A DNA stretch of 64,000 nucleotides from Clostridiales bacterium (GCA_003523225.1 DPGK01000029.1:135188-199187), one strand, 5' to 3'; positions 51,029 through 61,082 are shown, counted from the first letter of the stretch. The notes: generated from the sequence alone by a model not told the origin. Numbers and translations are program-made.

Positions 51029-52705
51029 ATGGCACACCTTACCGACATTGAAATTGCGCAGGCGTGTAAAATGAAGCCGATAAGTGAGATCGCCGCCGCC
51101 GCGCACATAGACGAGGAGCTTATTGAGCCTTACGGAAAATACAAGGCAAAGACCGACTTGTCTATCCTTGCGGACGATACCCGCAATAACGGAAAGCTGA
51201 TACTTGTTACTGCCATTACGCCCACACCTGCGGGCGAGGGCAAGACCACCACGACCATAGGACTTGCCGACGGCTTGAGAAAGATAGGCAAAAATTCCGT
51301 GGTCGCACTGCGCGAGCCGTCGCTCGGTCCCGTTTTCGGAATAAAGGGCGGAGCTGCCGGGGGCGGTTATGCTCAGGTGGTGCCTATGGAGGATATCAAC
51401 CTTCATTTCACCGGGGATTTCCACGCTATCGGTGCGGCAAACAACCTGCTTGCCGCAATGCTTGACAACCATATTCAGCAGGGCAACGCCCTTGGTATTG
51501 ACCCGCGCAGGATCACATGGAAGCGCTGTGTGGACATGAATGACCGTCAGCTCCGTTTTATCGTGGACGGTCTGGGAGGCAGGGTCAACGGTACTCCGCG
51601 TGAGGACGGCTTTGATATAACAGTTGCTTCCGAGATCATGGCGGTGCTTTGTCTTTCATCCTCTCTTGCCGACCTTAAGGAGAGACTGGCGCGTATAATT
51701 GTCGGATACACTTATTCCGATGATCCGGTTACGGCAGGTCAGCTCAAGGCGGCTGGCGCTATGGCGGCGCTGCTTAAGGATGCGCTGAAGCCTAACCTTG
51801 TGCAGACGCTTGAGGGGACACCCGCACTTGTACACGGCGGTCCGTTTGCCAATATCGCACACGGCTGCAATTCGGTCATTGCCACAAGGATGGCACTGAA
51901 GCTCGGCGACTACGCCGTTACCGAGGCAGGCTTCGGGGCAGACCTCGGAGCTGAAAAGTTCCTTGATATCAAATGCCGCATGGCGGGGCTTGTCCCTGAC
52001 GCTGTGGTCGTGGTGGCAACTGTCCGCGCGCTGAAAATGCACGGCGGCTTGCCCAAGACCGAGCTTGCGCGCGAGGATCTTTGCGCGCTTGAAAAAGGTA
52101 TTCCCAATCTTCTGCGTCATGTTTCAAATATTAAAAATGTGTATAAGCTGCCGTGCGTAGTTGCGCTTAACCGTTTTCCGACCGATACCGATGCTGAGGT
52201 CAGCTTCATAATTGACAAGTGCCGTGAGCTGGGTGTGAATGCGGTGCTTTCCACCGTCTGGGCTGACGGCGGAAAGGGAGGAGAAGCGCTTGCCCGCGAG
52301 GTCGTAAGACTTTGCGAGGAGGAAAAAGGTGATTTTACCTTTGCGTACCCGTCCGACCTCAGTCTTGAGGAAAAGATCAATGCTGTCGTCACCAAAATAT
52401 ACGGCGGCAGCGGCGTTACCTATCTTCCCGAAGCAAAGAAACAGCTGGCAAAGCTCACCGATATGGGATTTGGGGGATGCCCGGTATGTATTGCCAAAAC
52501 GCAGTACAGCTTTTCGGACGACCCGACAAAGCTCGGCGCTCCCACCGACTTCACCGTTACCGTAAAGAATGTCAGGGTATCTGCCGGGGCGGGATTTGTG
52601 GTCGTGCTTACAGGCGACATAATGACTATGCCGGGGCTGCCCAAGTCGCCCGCCGCAGAGCGTATCGAAGTAGACGAAAACGGAAAGATCACCGGACTGT
52701 TCTGA
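51029..52705 (+). CDS. fhs: Formate-tetrahydrofolate ligase
   Basis: A 558-residue ATP-dependent enzyme that turns formate and THF into 10-formyl-THF. The P-loop [18 protein letters not shown] is at about residues 67-84. [23 protein letters not shown] and [11 protein letters not shown] follow, then [17 protein letters not shown]. Length is normal. GGAGGAAC precedes ATG 51029, 15 bases after purL. It is the last gene before a strong terminator, supplying the one-carbon donor for PurN and the AICAR transformylase of the same transcript. Confidence 0.96.
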   Translation: MAHLTDIEIAQACKMKPISEIAAAAHIDEELIEPYGKYKAKTDLSILADDTRNNGKLILVTAITPTPAGEGKTTTTIGLADGLRKIGKNSVVALREPSLGPVFGIKGGAAGGGYAQVVPMEDINLHFTGDFHAIGAANNLLAAMLDNHIQQGNALGIDPRRITWKRCVDMNDRQLRFIVDGLGGRVNGTPREDGFDITVASEIMAVLCLSSSLADLKERLARIIVGYTYSDDPVTAGQLKAAGAMAALLKDALKPNLVQTLEGTPALVHGGPFANIAHGCNSVIATRMALKLGDYAVTEAGFGADLGAEKFLDIKCRMAGLVPDAVVVVATVRALKMHGGLPKTELAREDLCALEKGIPNLLRHVSNIKNVYKLPCVVALNRFPTDTDAEVSFIIDKCRELGVNAVLSTVWADGGKGGEALAREVVRLCEEEKGDFTFAYPSDLSLEEKINAVVTKIYGGSGVTYLPEAKKQLAKLTDMGFGGCPVCIAKTQYSFSDDPTKLGAPTDFTVTVKNVRVSAGAGFVVVLTGDIMTMPGLPKSPAAERIEVDENGKITGLF

Positions 52706-52730
52706 TCTGCTAATACTGAAACAAAATAAA

Positions 52731-52768
52731 AAACCCATCCCCCTGCCGAACGGCAGGGGAATGGGTTT
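52731..52768. terminator. Terminator at the end of the purine operon (bidirectional)
   Basis: A hairpin with a 9-bp perfect inner stem (CCCCTGCCG-AA-CGGCAGGGG) extended outward by AAACCCAT/ATGGGTTT. It lies between fhs and the convergent surface protein gene; the A-run before it gives a T-run on the minus strand. Confidence 0.85.
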
Positions 52769-52805
52769 ATCCGCATTGAAGCGGGTCATTCAGAAAGCGG
52801 TTTGC

Positions 52806-54548
52806 TTATTCGGCGATTACTTTCTTCTTGGATACGTAAGCGATGCCAAGCACGGCAACAACTGCAACTGCCGCAACAGCGACGAGAGCATAGTCACCGG
52901 TGATGGGAGGATCTACGGGGTCGGGGTTCACATTGACAGGCTCGATTGTGGTGAGCTTGCCGCCGTCAAGATACACATAGATAGTTCCCGCTGCAGCGTT
53001 TGCCTTGTCAACGAGATCCTGAGACACGGCGTCGACTCTGGTGATAGCTCTTACATTTACCGGAGTTTCGGCGGTGTTGGTGAATACCATCTCATTGTCG
53101 GCAGTAGCGACTGTGGCGTAGGTATCGTCGGTGTAGGTGTTGAACTTGTAAGCTGTGCCGTCAAGATCCTTGCCGAGAACGGTTTCAAGCGGGATGCGGT
53201 TTTTGGCGTTGGCTTCGCCGTCAGAATAGGAAGCCCAGGAGAACCATTCGGTCTTGCCGCCGTCAACGATGAATACGTTTTCAACGGTGCACTGTTCAAC
53301 TGCCACGTTGGAGCAGCTGAAGATTGCCAGACGAGTGAACTTATCGGTTACAGGAAGAGCTTCCATTTCGCCGGCGCCGATGCAGTTCTTGATGGTCGTT
53401 CCGACGGAGTTGGTGTAAGCTACGAACTGAGAACCGAACTGTCCGGCGGAGACCTTACCGATGTTTACGCAGTTGGTAATTACATAGTAAGCATCATTTG
53501 TGCCGTAGCCATAGCCGGCAATACCGCCAACGCGGTAACCGCCGGAGACATCACCGGTGTTGAGGCAGTTCTTGATGGTGTAGTTGACAGCAATGCCCTT
53601 AGATCCGGCGTTGCCTATAATACCGGCGGCGTCGCCTTTTACGGAGTTTTCTATGTAAGAGTCGATCTTACCGTTGTTGATGCAGCCATCGATCACAAGG
53701 GGAGTGGTGGTGCTGCCGTCGCAGGCGTAACCGATGATACCGCCGGCGATGTTGCCCTTGAGAGCCTCGTGCTTTGCGGTTACATTACCGTTGTTGACGG
53801 AGTTGTAGACCTCAGCGGACTTTCTTGCGTCACCGATGATGCCGCCTGCGCGGTAACCGGCAACGATCTCACCGTTGTTGGTGCAGTTCTTTACGATAAC
53901 GGCGTCTGTTCCGTTGTAGCCGATAATACCGCCAGCGGCAGCTCCGGAGGCGTTGTCAAGGCTTGTTACTTTGCCCTTGTTGAGGCAGTTCTCAAACAGA
54001 GTTCCGTATATCTGAGATTCACCGCAGATACCGCCGGTAGCTTCCGGACCGGTGATGGCGCCTTCATTCACGCAGTTTCTCAGGATAGCAGCGCTTCCTT
54101 TGGAAGCCTTGCCGAGAATACCGCCAAGGCAAGCGTCCTCAGTGGAGGGCCTGGAGCTGGTGACGTTGGCTTTGTTGGTGATGTTCTCAAAGAGAGCATT
54201 TCCGGCGTTGGTGTTCATTGCAACAGCACCGACGTATTTGTCACCGGATACGATGTCGCCGACGACAGTCAGGTTCTTTACGGTACCGTTCATCAGAGCA
54301 AACATAAGAACGGATGTGGTGACTGTGTGTCCCGCACCGTCAAGAGTTCCGGTGAACGCGGTTCCGTCTGTTACTTCATAGGTGGCGTCAATTGTGATGT
54401 CGGCGGCGAGAACATAATTGCCGTCGGGAGCCATTGCCGCGAAATCGGCGGCGGATGAGATCGCAACTGCATCGGTAGCGGATGCACCGATGCAGAACAG
54501 AGCGGAAATCATCAGCAGACTGAGTACGATTGATACGATTTTGCGCAT
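52806..54548 (-). CDS. Secreted surface protein with GLUG-like repeats and a sortase-like C-terminus
   Basis: A 580-residue protein with a signal peptide (MRKIVSIVLSLLMISALFCI, likely cut after ASA). The body holds seven GLUG-type repeats centred on GGILGK, GGICGE, GGIIGY, GGIIGD, GGIIGY, AGIIGN and GGIAGY, each following an xxNCxNxGxI strand; this is a right-handed parallel solenoid. The C-terminus has a Pro/Asp linker, PPITGD, one membrane helix and a Lys-rich tail (VSKKKVIAE), like the NPxTGD-type sortase substrates of gut Clostridia, although the motif is not a textbook LPxTG. The inferred role is adhesion or carbohydrate binding. It has a perfect promoter and AGAGG upstream. Confidence 0.85.
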   Translation of the reverse strand: MRKIVSIVLSLLMISALFCIGASATDAVAISSAADFAAMAPDGNYVLAADITIDATYEVTDGTAFTGTLDGAGHTVTTSVLMFALMNGTVKNLTVVGDIVSGDKYVGAVAMNTNAGNALFENITNKANVTSSRPSTEDACLGGILGKASKGSAAILRNCVNEGAITGPEATGGICGESQIYGTLFENCLNKGKVTSLDNASGAAAGGIIGYNGTDAVIVKNCTNNGEIVAGYRAGGIIGDARKSAEVYNSVNNGNVTAKHEALKGNIAGGIIGYACDGSTTTPLVIDGCINNGKIDSYIENSVKGDAAGIIGNAGSKGIAVNYTIKNCLNTGDVSGGYRVGGIAGYGYGTNDAYYVITNCVNIGKVSAGQFGSQFVAYTNSVGTTIKNCIGAGEMEALPVTDKFTRLAIFSCSNVAVEQCTVENVFIVDGGKTEWFSWASYSDGEANAKNRIPLETVLGKDLDGTAYKFNTYTDDTYATVATADNEMVFTNTAETPVNVRAITRVDAVSQDLVDKANAAAGTIYVYLDGGKLTTIEPVNVNPDPVDPPITGDYALVAVAAVAVVAVLGIAYVSKKKVIAE

Positions 54549-54622
54549 AATGATACCTCTTTCTTTAATTGTGATTTTTTCGCAGTCTGAGCCAGCCCGC
54601 GAAAGTATATGGTACAGTATTA

Positions 54623-54651
54623 ATTATAACTAAAAAAACATTGCTTGTCAA
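54623..54651 (-). promoter_or_regulatory. Consensus sigma-A promoter of the GLUG surface protein
   Basis: Minus strand: TTGACA (54651-54646), 17-base spacer, TATAAT (54628-54623), about 75 bases before ATG 54548. Both hexamers are perfect. Confidence 0.85.
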
Positions 54652-54792
54652 GGCTTATTTATTATTTTTTATCCAAACAGATGTATTCAAAAATTTCTTT
54701 TATATTTAAGGTCAACAGTGTCGCAACTGCTGAAGTTATGAAAATTCACAATCGCGTCATATGCCTGTGCGGAAATCGTCACCCGCAGGCGG

Positions 54793-54798
54793 TATAAT
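54793..54798 (+). promoter_or_regulatory. Probable -10 of the ftsH promoter
   Basis: TATAAT at 54793-54798, 36 bases before ATG 54834. There is no recognisable -35 at the right spacing, so the promoter may be weak or activator-dependent. The rest of the 285-base gap 54549-54833 holds only the divergent promoter and AT-rich sequence. Confidence 0.4.
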
Positions 54799-54833
54799 AT
54801 TATCGAAATATACAGAAAGGACATCCCTGACGC

Positions 54834-56645
54834 ATGAATGAAGTACAAAAACCTAAAAAACCGCTGATATTTTACTATGTAATTGTGCTTTTGGTGATTT
54901 TGTTTATCAATATTTTCGTTATGCCCGAGATTGCCCGTCATCAGATAAAAGAAGTCGATTACGGCGAGTTCATGAGTATGACAGAAAACCAGGAGATAGG
55001 AGAGGTTCAGGTTCAGGAAAACCAGATACTTTTCACCTCCAAGGACGGAAAGAGCATCTACAAGACCGGAATCATGAACGACCCGGAGCTTACACAGAGG
55101 CTTCGCGACTCCGGTGCAAAGTTTTCAAGTGAGATAATCGAGGAGACTTCCCCAATACTCAGCTTTTTGCTTTCCTGGATATTGCCGATGGTGATCTTCA
55201 TCGGTCTCGGTCAGCTTCTGTCCCGCCAGCTCATGAAGAAGGCGGGCGGCGGCAACTCCATGATGTTCAACATGGGCAAGAGCAATGCCAAGGTGTATGT
55301 AAAATCCTCAAACGGCATCAGATTCTCCGATGTTGCCGGCGAGGATGAGGCAAAGGAAAATCTGGCTGAGATCGTGCATTATCTGCACAATCCCAAGGAA
55401 TATGAGGAAATAGGCGCCTCCATGCCTAAAGGAATACTGCTTGTAGGCCCTCCCGGCACGGGTAAGACGATGCTTGCCAAGGCTGTTGCGGGCGAGGCGA
55501 ATGTCCCGTTCTTCTCAATGTCGGGTTCTGAATTTGTCGAAATGTTCGTCGGCATGGGCGCATCAAAGGTGCGCGACCTGTTCAGCCAGGCAAAGGAGAA
55601 AGCTCCGTGCATCGTTTTCATTGACGAGATAGACGCAATTGGACAGAAGCGTGACGGACGCATCGGCGGCAACGACGAGCGCGAGCAGACGCTGAATCAG
55701 CTGCTGACCGAGATGGACGGATTTGAGGGGAATGCAGGTGTGATAATCCTTGCCGCCACCAACCGTCCTGAGGTGCTTGACCCGGCGCTGACCCGTCCCG
55801 GGCGCTTTGACAGACGTGTTCCTGTCGAGCTTCCCGACCTCAAGGGCAGAGAGGCGATACTCCGCGTGCACGCACAGAAGATCAAGACCGAGCAGGGCAT
55901 TGACTATTCCCGCATAGCCCGTATGGCTTCCGGCGCGTCGGGTGCAGAGCTTGCCAACATAGTCAACGAAGCGGCGCTTCACGCCATTCGCGACGGCAGA
56001 AAAGCAGCGGGACAGGCTGATTTTGAAGAAAGCATCGAAGTCGTCATTGCCGGATATCAGAAGAAGAACGCGATACTGACCGACAAGGAAAAGATGATTG
56101 TGGCGTATCACGAGATAGGTCACGCGCTTGTGGCTGCAAAGCAGACAAACTCCGCACCGGTACAGAAGATAACGATAGTTCCGCGCACATCGGGCGCTCT
56201 TGGCTACACCATGCAGGTGGAGGAGGGCAACCATTACCTGATGAGCAAGGAGGAGATCGAAAATAAGATAGCCACCTTTACTGGCGGCAGAGCCGCGGAG
56301 GAGATCGCTGTCGGTTCGGTAACAACCGGTGCGTCAAACGACATCGAGCAGGCGACACGTCTTGCCCGCGCGATGATAACGCAGTACGGTATGAGCGACG
56401 ATTTCGGAATGGTGGCGCTTGAGACCGTGAACAACCAGTATCTCGGCGGAGACGCAGCTCTCGCCTGCTCTCCCGAAACGCAGACCGAGATCGACCGTAA
56501 GGTCGTCGAGTTGGTAAAGAAGCAGTATGAGCGCGCAAAGGCGATACTTAACGAAAACCGTGCGAAGCTCGGAGAGCTTGCAAAGTATCTTTATGAGAAC
56601 GAGACAATAACGGGTGAGGAATTCATGAATATACTCAATGCTTAA
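54834..56645 (+). CDS. ftsH: ATP-dependent zinc metalloprotease FtsH
   Basis: A 603-residue membrane-bound AAA protease. It has two membrane helices (about 11-29 and 107-128) flanking an extracytoplasmic domain. The AAA module has Walker A GPPGTGKT at residues 205-212, Walker [12 protein letters not shown], pore loop MFVG and the second region of homology [20 protein letters not shown] (parts). The protease zinc motif is HEIGH at 426-430. It degrades misfolded membrane proteins and regulators. AAAGGAC precedes ATG 54834. Its stop codon is part of the Shine-Dalgarno sequence of the next gene. Confidence 0.96.
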   Translation: MNEVQKPKKPLIFYYVIVLLVILFINIFVMPEIARHQIKEVDYGEFMSMTENQEIGEVQVQENQILFTSKDGKSIYKTGIMNDPELTQRLRDSGAKFSSEIIEETSPILSFLLSWILPMVIFIGLGQLLSRQLMKKAGGGNSMMFNMGKSNAKVYVKSSNGIRFSDVAGEDEAKENLAEIVHYLHNPKEYEEIGASMPKGILLVGPPGTGKTMLAKAVAGEANVPFFSMSGSEFVEMFVGMGASKVRDLFSQAKEKAPCIVFIDEIDAIGQKRDGRIGGNDEREQTLNQLLTEMDGFEGNAGVIILAATNRPEVLDPALTRPGRFDRRVPVELPDLKGREAILRVHAQKIKTEQGIDYSRIARMASGASGAELANIVNEAALHAIRDGRKAAGQADFEESIEVVIAGYQKKNAILTDKEKMIVAYHEIGHALVAAKQTNSAPVQKITIVPRTSGALGYTMQVEEGNHYLMSKEEIENKIATFTGGRAAEEIAVGSVTTGASNDIEQATRLARAMITQYGMSDDFGMVALETVNNQYLGGDAALACSPETQTEIDRKVVELVKKQYERAKAILNENRAKLGELAKYLYENETITGEEFMNILNA

Positions 56646-56656
56646 GGAGAGTGACA

Positions 56657-57652
56657 ATGAAAAAGCCGATCTCGGGTACATGGTTTGAGTTCACTCATCA
56701 CAATATTGCAGAGGGAAAATACTGGAATCCTGCCTGCCGCAGCTTCGGTGCGGAGGAATGGCGCGAAAAGATCAGAGAGATAAAAAGTCTCGGCATGAAA
56801 TATCTTGTGCTCATGTGCACATCTCTCGTTTATGAGGATCACGCGGAGTCCTATTTCAGGACCGACATTTATCCGTTCGCCGAGGAATTTGCGTGCGACG
56901 ATCCGATTGAAGCGATACTCACAGAGGCTGATATTCAAGGGATAGCCGTGTTTGTGTCGACCGGGTTTTACGGCATATGGACGCACACTGCCGAGAATAT
57001 GATGAGCAAAGAGGTGACGGCGCGGGCTTTCCGTGCAATGGAGCAGCTTTACGCCGCATATGGCTCGCATCCGTCCTTCGTCGGCTGGTATTATCCCGAC
57101 GAGGCCTGTATCAGAGGGCACTTTTCCCCCGAATTCATAGATTATTGTAACCGTTACAGTGCGTTTGCGCATACTCTCGATCCAAGGCTTAAAACACTTA
57201 TCGCGCCGTTCGGTACGAATATTTTGTCCGCAGATGACGAATACGTAAGGCAGCTTGATTCTCTTGATGTGGATATCGTGGCATATCAGGATGAGGTAGG
57301 TGTAAGAAAATCCACTCCCGACCAGACCGGCGCGTATTACGCTGCGCTTCGCCGAGCGCATGACCGTTCGGGCAGAAGTGCGCTGTGGGCGGATATGGAG
57401 ATATTCCGATTCGAGGGTGAGGTGTACCGTTCCGCCCTGCTTCCTGCGGATATAGACAGGATATCAGAACAGCTTGAGGCGGTATCTGAGTTCTGCGATG
57501 AGGTGCTTTGCTATCAGTATCTCGGACTCATGAACCGCCCTGGCAGCCGCGCTTTTTGCGGTCATCCGAGCTCTTTGGAGCTTTACGAGTCATACAGACG
57601 CCTCCGCGAGGAGCTTGTGGGCGATAAAGAGTCCGAAAAAGTCTGTTTGTGA
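56657..57652 (+). CDS. DUF4434-type putative glycosidase-like protein
   Basis: A 331-residue protein without a signal peptide. ISGTWFEFTHHNIAEGKYW, REIKSLGMKYLVLMCTS and DIQGIAVFVSTGFYGIW show the alternating strands of a TIM barrel; SFVGWYYPDEA is the central motif expected for an acid residue at a strand end. I associate it with DUF4434, a barrel domain linked to glycan-use genes. ATG 56657 lies seven bases after GGAG; the GTG at 56651 would be too close. It is placed 11 bases after ftsH and so may be co-transcribed, an odd pairing. The enzymatic role is unproven. Confidence 0.7.
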   Translation: MKKPISGTWFEFTHHNIAEGKYWNPACRSFGAEEWREKIREIKSLGMKYLVLMCTSLVYEDHAESYFRTDIYPFAEEFACDDPIEAILTEADIQGIAVFVSTGFYGIWTHTAENMMSKEVTARAFRAMEQLYAAYGSHPSFVGWYYPDEACIRGHFSPEFIDYCNRYSAFAHTLDPRLKTLIAPFGTNILSADDEYVRQLDSLDVDIVAYQDEVGVRKSTPDQTGAYYAALRRAHDRSGRSALWADMEIFRFEGEVYRSALLPADIDRISEQLEAVSEFCDEVLCYQYLGLMNRPGSRAFCGHPSSLELYESYRRLREELVGDKESEKVCL

Positions 57653-57672
57653 TGCAAAAAGGCTTAAATATT

Positions 57673-57702
57673 CATCCGGCGCTTGACATCCTGCGCCGGA
57701 TG
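57673..57702. promoter_or_regulatory. 10-bp palindrome enclosing the -35 box of proS
   Basis: A perfect inverted repeat (CATCCGGCGC at 57673-57682 and GCGCCGGATG at 57693-57702) with a 10-base centre that contains the TTGACA of the proS promoter. It could be the terminator of the upstream gene, an operator, or both. Confidence 0.6.
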
Positions 57703-57711
57703 CTTTATAAT
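57683..57711 (+). promoter_or_regulatory. Consensus sigma-A promoter of proS
   Basis: TTGACA (57683-57688), 17-base spacer, TATAAT (57706-57711), about 55 bases before ATG 57767. No T-box leader sequence is seen between them. Confidence 0.85.
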
Positions 57712-57766
57712 ATTGTATAATTGTATAAATGAAGTTTTGTTATCTTCCCGAAAGGATTTTTTCATC

Positions 57767-59209
57767 ATGGCTGATAAGAACAAAAAAATGGTTGAGCAAA
57801 TAACCTCAATGGATGTTGATTTTGCTCAATGGTATACCGACGTTGTCAAAAAAGCTGAGCTTGCCGATTATTCCGGAGTCAAGGGCTGCATGATAATCCG
57901 TCCCTACGGCTACGCCATCTGGGAGAATATACAGCACATACTTGACGCTGAGTTCAAGCGGCTCGGTCACGAGAATGTTTATATGCCCATGTTTATTCCC
58001 GAATCTCTCCTTCAGCGTGAAAAGGATCATGTTGAGGGCTTCGCCCCCGAGTGCGCATGGGTTACGGTCGGCGGTCAGAATGTTCTGCCCGAAAGACTTT
58101 GCATCCGTCCCACCTCCGAGACGCTTTTCTGCGAGCATTACCGCAATATTATTCATTCCTACCGTGATCTTCCCAAGCTCTACAACCAGTGGTGCAACGT
58201 TGTGCGCTGGGAAAAGACCACACGTCCCTTCCTGCGCACATCCGAATTCCTGTGGCAGGAGGGTCACACCATGCACGAGACCGAGGAGGAGGCGCGGGAG
58301 GAAACGCGCCGGATGCTTGGCGTATATGCCGATTTCTATGAGAGATCTCTGGCTATTCCGGTCGTGCGCGGACGCAAGACAGAAAAGGAAAAATTCGCGG
58401 GAGCAATGGAGACCTATACCGTCGAGCCGATGATGCACAACGGCGTGGCGCTTCAGGGCGGTACCTCGCACTATTTCGGCGACGGCTTTGCGCGTGCATT
58501 TGACATCACATATACCGCCCGCGACAACTCGGTAAAATACCCGCATCAGACCTCATGGGGCGTTTCCACACGTATGATAGGAGCTATCATCATGACGCAC
58601 GGCGACGACAACGGGCTTATCCTTCCGCCTGCTGTCGCTCCCATTCAGGTTGCGATAATTCCTGTGGCTCAGCATAAAGAGGGCGTGCTTGAAGCTGCCT
58701 CTGCGCTGCGCGATCGCCTGTCTGCAAAATTCCGTGTAAAGCTGGACGACAGCGACAACTCTGCCGGCTGGAAGTATTCTCAGTACGAAATGAAGGGCGT
58801 TCCGCTGCGTCTTGAGCTTGGCCCGCGCGATATTGAAAGCGGCACCTGTGTGCTTGTCTCCCGCGTCAGCCGCGAAAAGACGGTCGTGTCTCTTGAGAAT
58901 ATTGAAGAAGCGGTCAAAGCGGCGCTTGCGTCGGTACATGACGAGCTTTACCGCCGCGCCTCCGAAAATCTTGCCGCGCGTACCTCAGTGGCGCTGAACT
59001 ACGACGAGTTCCTTGACATCGCCGCCAACAAATCCGGCTTCATAAAGGCGATGTGGTGCGGCGACAGTGAGTGCGAGGACAAAATAAAGAACGATACCGG
59101 CGGAGTTAAGTCGCGCTGCATTCCTTTTGAGGAGGAGCATCTTTCCGACGTTTGCGTATGCTGCGGCAAGCCCGCAAAGCATATGGTCGTCTGGGGCAGA
59201 CAGTATTGA
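57767..59209 (+). CDS. proS: Prolyl-tRNA synthetase, archaeal/eukaryote type
   Basis: A 480-residue class II synthetase charging tRNA-Pro. Its short form lacks the INS editing domain of the long bacterial ProRS. Motif 2 is [24 protein letters not shown] (parts), with [11 protein letters not shown] and [24 protein letters not shown] (motif 3) later. The anticodon-binding domain follows ([11 protein letters not shown]), and the C-terminus has a zinc-like Cys set ([18 protein letters not shown]) ending in Tyr, as in ProS type 3. The start MADKNK at 57767 is preceded by AAGGA; a longer frame from 57683 lies in the promoter region. Such proteins are common in Bacillota and Bacteroidota. Confidence 0.95.
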   Translation: MADKNKKMVEQITSMDVDFAQWYTDVVKKAELADYSGVKGCMIIRPYGYAIWENIQHILDAEFKRLGHENVYMPMFIPESLLQREKDHVEGFAPECAWVTVGGQNVLPERLCIRPTSETLFCEHYRNIIHSYRDLPKLYNQWCNVVRWEKTTRPFLRTSEFLWQEGHTMHETEEEAREETRRMLGVYADFYERSLAIPVVRGRKTEKEKFAGAMETYTVEPMMHNGVALQGGTSHYFGDGFARAFDITYTARDNSVKYPHQTSWGVSTRMIGAIIMTHGDDNGLILPPAVAPIQVAIIPVAQHKEGVLEAASALRDRLSAKFRVKLDDSDNSAGWKYSQYEMKGVPLRLELGPRDIESGTCVLVSRVSREKTVVSLENIEEAVKAALASVHDELYRRASENLAARTSVALNYDEFLDIAANKSGFIKAMWCGDSECEDKIKNDTGGVKSRCIPFEEEHLSDVCVCCGKPAKHMVVWGRQY

Positions 59210-59258
59210 GCTTGACTGCGCCCCGCTACAGTATCCTAAAGGAGGCTGACAAAGAAGC

Positions 59259-60425
59259 ATGAAAGCGTTTTCCACGCCCTACCGCGAAAAGCTCAGGCGG
59301 ATAGATCCGTGCGTGCTGATATGTGCGCTGCTGCTTTCCACCGTCAGCTGCCTTATGCTGTTCGGCGGACGTAATTATCTGAGAAACGGAACACGCCTGT
59401 TCATTATGCAGGTGGGAGCAACGGTTATCGGGATAATTGCGATGATAATAATCTCGACAATTGATTACGAAGTCGTACTTAAAAAATTCTGGATACCCTG
59501 CGCGGTTTTTTCGGTCGGGATACTTGCTTTTACGCTTAAGTTCGGCGTGGCGGTGGGAACCAACCGTAGCTGGCTGGATCTCGGGTTTATGACGGTTCAG
59601 CCGTCCGAGTTCGTAAAGACCACTTTTATCGTCACCTTTGCAAAGCATCTTGACCTTGTTAAAAAGGATATCAACAAGATATGGCATCTTGCAGGTCTTG
59701 GACTGCACGCGGGTGTGGTACTCTTTCTGCTTCTCAAATCAGGGGATCTCGGTGTTACTTTGGTATTCTGCGGTGCGGCGGCGATAATGCTTTTCTGCGC
59801 CGGTCTGAGTGCGTTTTATTTTCTCGGAGTGTTCGGTGCGCTGTTTATTGCGATCCCGTATGTCTGGCCCCATCTTGAGCTATACCAGCAGGAGCGCATA
59901 ATATACGGCTTCAATCCCGAGGGGGACCCGCTCGACACCGGAATGCAGCCGCTACAGGGGAAGAGTTGCGTGGCAAACGGAGGATTTTTCGGCAGGGGAT
60001 TTTTCGGCGCGGAAAATTATAAGACCCTGTATTCGGCGGAGAGCGATTTTTCCTTTTCCACCGTGTGCGAAATGTTCGGTATGCTTGGCGGGATGATAGT
60101 AATTATCCTGCTTGCTGTGCTTGTGGTGCGCATATTCATGATAGCGCGCTCGGCGCGTAAGGACGCAGGCTCTTTTATCTGCGTCGGTGTTGCCGCGTTT
60201 ATAATTATCCAGAGCATTGAAAACATAGGAATGTGCCTTGCAATGCTTCCGGTCGTCGGTATCACGCTGCCGTTTATAAGCGGGGGAGGCTCGTCAACTC
60301 TTGCCATGTATCTGCTGATGGGCATGGTTCAAAGCGTTGCGTCGCACCGCGTGAAGTATTTCTTTGAGCGGGAGGGCACGGGAATGTCCCGTGCGGCGGC
60401 GGACAACGCGGAAGCAGTTATATAG
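59259..60425 (+). CDS. rodA: SEDS-family peptidoglycan polymerase RodA
   Basis: A 388-residue membrane protein with about ten helices of the FtsW/RodA/SpoVE family, which polymerises lipid II. KFGVAVGTNRSWLDLGFMTVQPSEFVK and KSGDLGVTLVF are the usual mid-protein motifs. GFNPEGDPLDTGMQPLQGKSCVANGGFFG-type loop and AESDFSFSTVCEMFG correspond to the extracytoplasmic loops, and GITLPFISGGGSS is the family C-terminal signature. The length fits RodA better than FtsW. No class B PBP lies beside it. GGAGG is about 14 bases upstream of ATG 59259; closer starts are absent. A strong terminator follows. Confidence 0.9.
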   Translation: MKAFSTPYREKLRRIDPCVLICALLLSTVSCLMLFGGRNYLRNGTRLFIMQVGATVIGIIAMIIISTIDYEVVLKKFWIPCAVFSVGILAFTLKFGVAVGTNRSWLDLGFMTVQPSEFVKTTFIVTFAKHLDLVKKDINKIWHLAGLGLHAGVVLFLLLKSGDLGVTLVFCGAAAIMLFCAGLSAFYFLGVFGALFIAIPYVWPHLELYQQERIIYGFNPEGDPLDTGMQPLQGKSCVANGGFFGRGFFGAENYKTLYSAESDFSFSTVCEMFGMLGGMIVIILLAVLVVRIFMIARSARKDAGSFICVGVAAFIIIQSIENIGMCLAMLPVVGITLPFISGGGSSTLAMYLLMGMVQSVASHRVKYFFEREGTGMSRAAADNAEAVI

Positions 60426-60443
60426 TAAATCAATATTTACTTG

Positions 60444-60480
60444 CGCCCTTTGCGGGATGAAAGACCGCAAAGGGCGTTTT
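60444..60480 (+). terminator. Terminator downstream of rodA
   Basis: A 12-bp perfect stem (60444-60455 with 60465-60476) with a 9-base loop, followed by TTTTCTTT. Confidence 0.88.
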
Positions 60481-60575
60481 CTTTATGAATATTTGTCGCG
60501 CACAGCCCATATAATCTACCAAACGGTTTCCGAATTGCGGTTTCGGGATATATATCGGGAGAGGACGGTTGTGCT

Positions 60576-61082
60576 ATGTTTGTTTATACTTGTCGCGCGG
60601 GAACAATCAGGTTTTTCGCCGTTATCGTGCTCGCGGCAGCGGCGCTTGCCGCGCTTGTGATATTTGTGCCGGCGTATCAGCCAGCCTCGGCGTCTGTCGG
60701 AGCGTCGGACGGCGGGACGATCAGGGTCAGTTATGACAAGATCAGGACAAATGAGGACAGGATCAAGTTTCTTGCTCAGTTCGGCTATGAGGTAGCTGAG
60801 GACCCGCTTGAAACGGTAGAGATAACATTGCCGGAGAAGTTTGATAAGGTTTACGCGGGATACAACGAGCTTCAGAAGTCGCAGGGGCTGGATCTGTCAA
60901 AATACAGGCGCAAGACAGTAATGCGCTATACCTATGAGGTCAAGAATTACGACGGCTATGACGGAGGCAGAGTGCTTGCCAACGTGATAGTCTACCGCGG
61001 ACGCGTGATAGGCGGGGACATCTGCTCCGCTGACCCGCAGGGCTTTGTTCACGGTTTTGAAGGAGCGGCAAAAATAAGATAA
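60576..61082 (+). CDS. DUF4830-domain protein with N-terminal membrane anchor
   Basis: A 168-residue protein with one N-terminal hydrophobic helix (about residues 11-33, with no lipobox) that is an uncleaved anchor or signal peptide. The domain has EDRIKFLAQFGYEVAEDPLE, ITLPEKFDKVYAGYNELQKSQGLDLSKYR (parts), TYEVKNYDG and VIVYRGRVIGGDICSADPQGFVHG, the DUF4830 pattern. It is probably extracytoplasmic; the function is unknown. It is common in gut Clostridia. It stands alone between two terminators, with a weak ribosome site (GAGAGGA). Confidence 0.8.
   Translation: MFVYTCRAGTIRFFAVIVLAAAALAALVIFVPAYQPASASVGASDGGTIRVSYDKIRTNEDRIKFLAQFGYEVAEDPLETVEITLPEKFDKVYAGYNELQKSQGLDLSKYRRKTVMRYTYEVKNYDGYDGGRVLANVIVYRGRVIGGDICSADPQGFVHGFEGAAKIR

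Noticed and set aside
52761..54458. A 565-codon open frame on the plus strand, rich in Gly, Val, Asp and Ser
   Set aside because: It is antisense to the GLUG surface protein and mirrors its repeats. It has no ribosome site or recognisable domain, and the minus-strand protein has a signal peptide and family motifs.
57712..57766. A T-box leader for proS
   Set aside because: The leader is only about 50 bases, with no T-box sequence or antiterminator.
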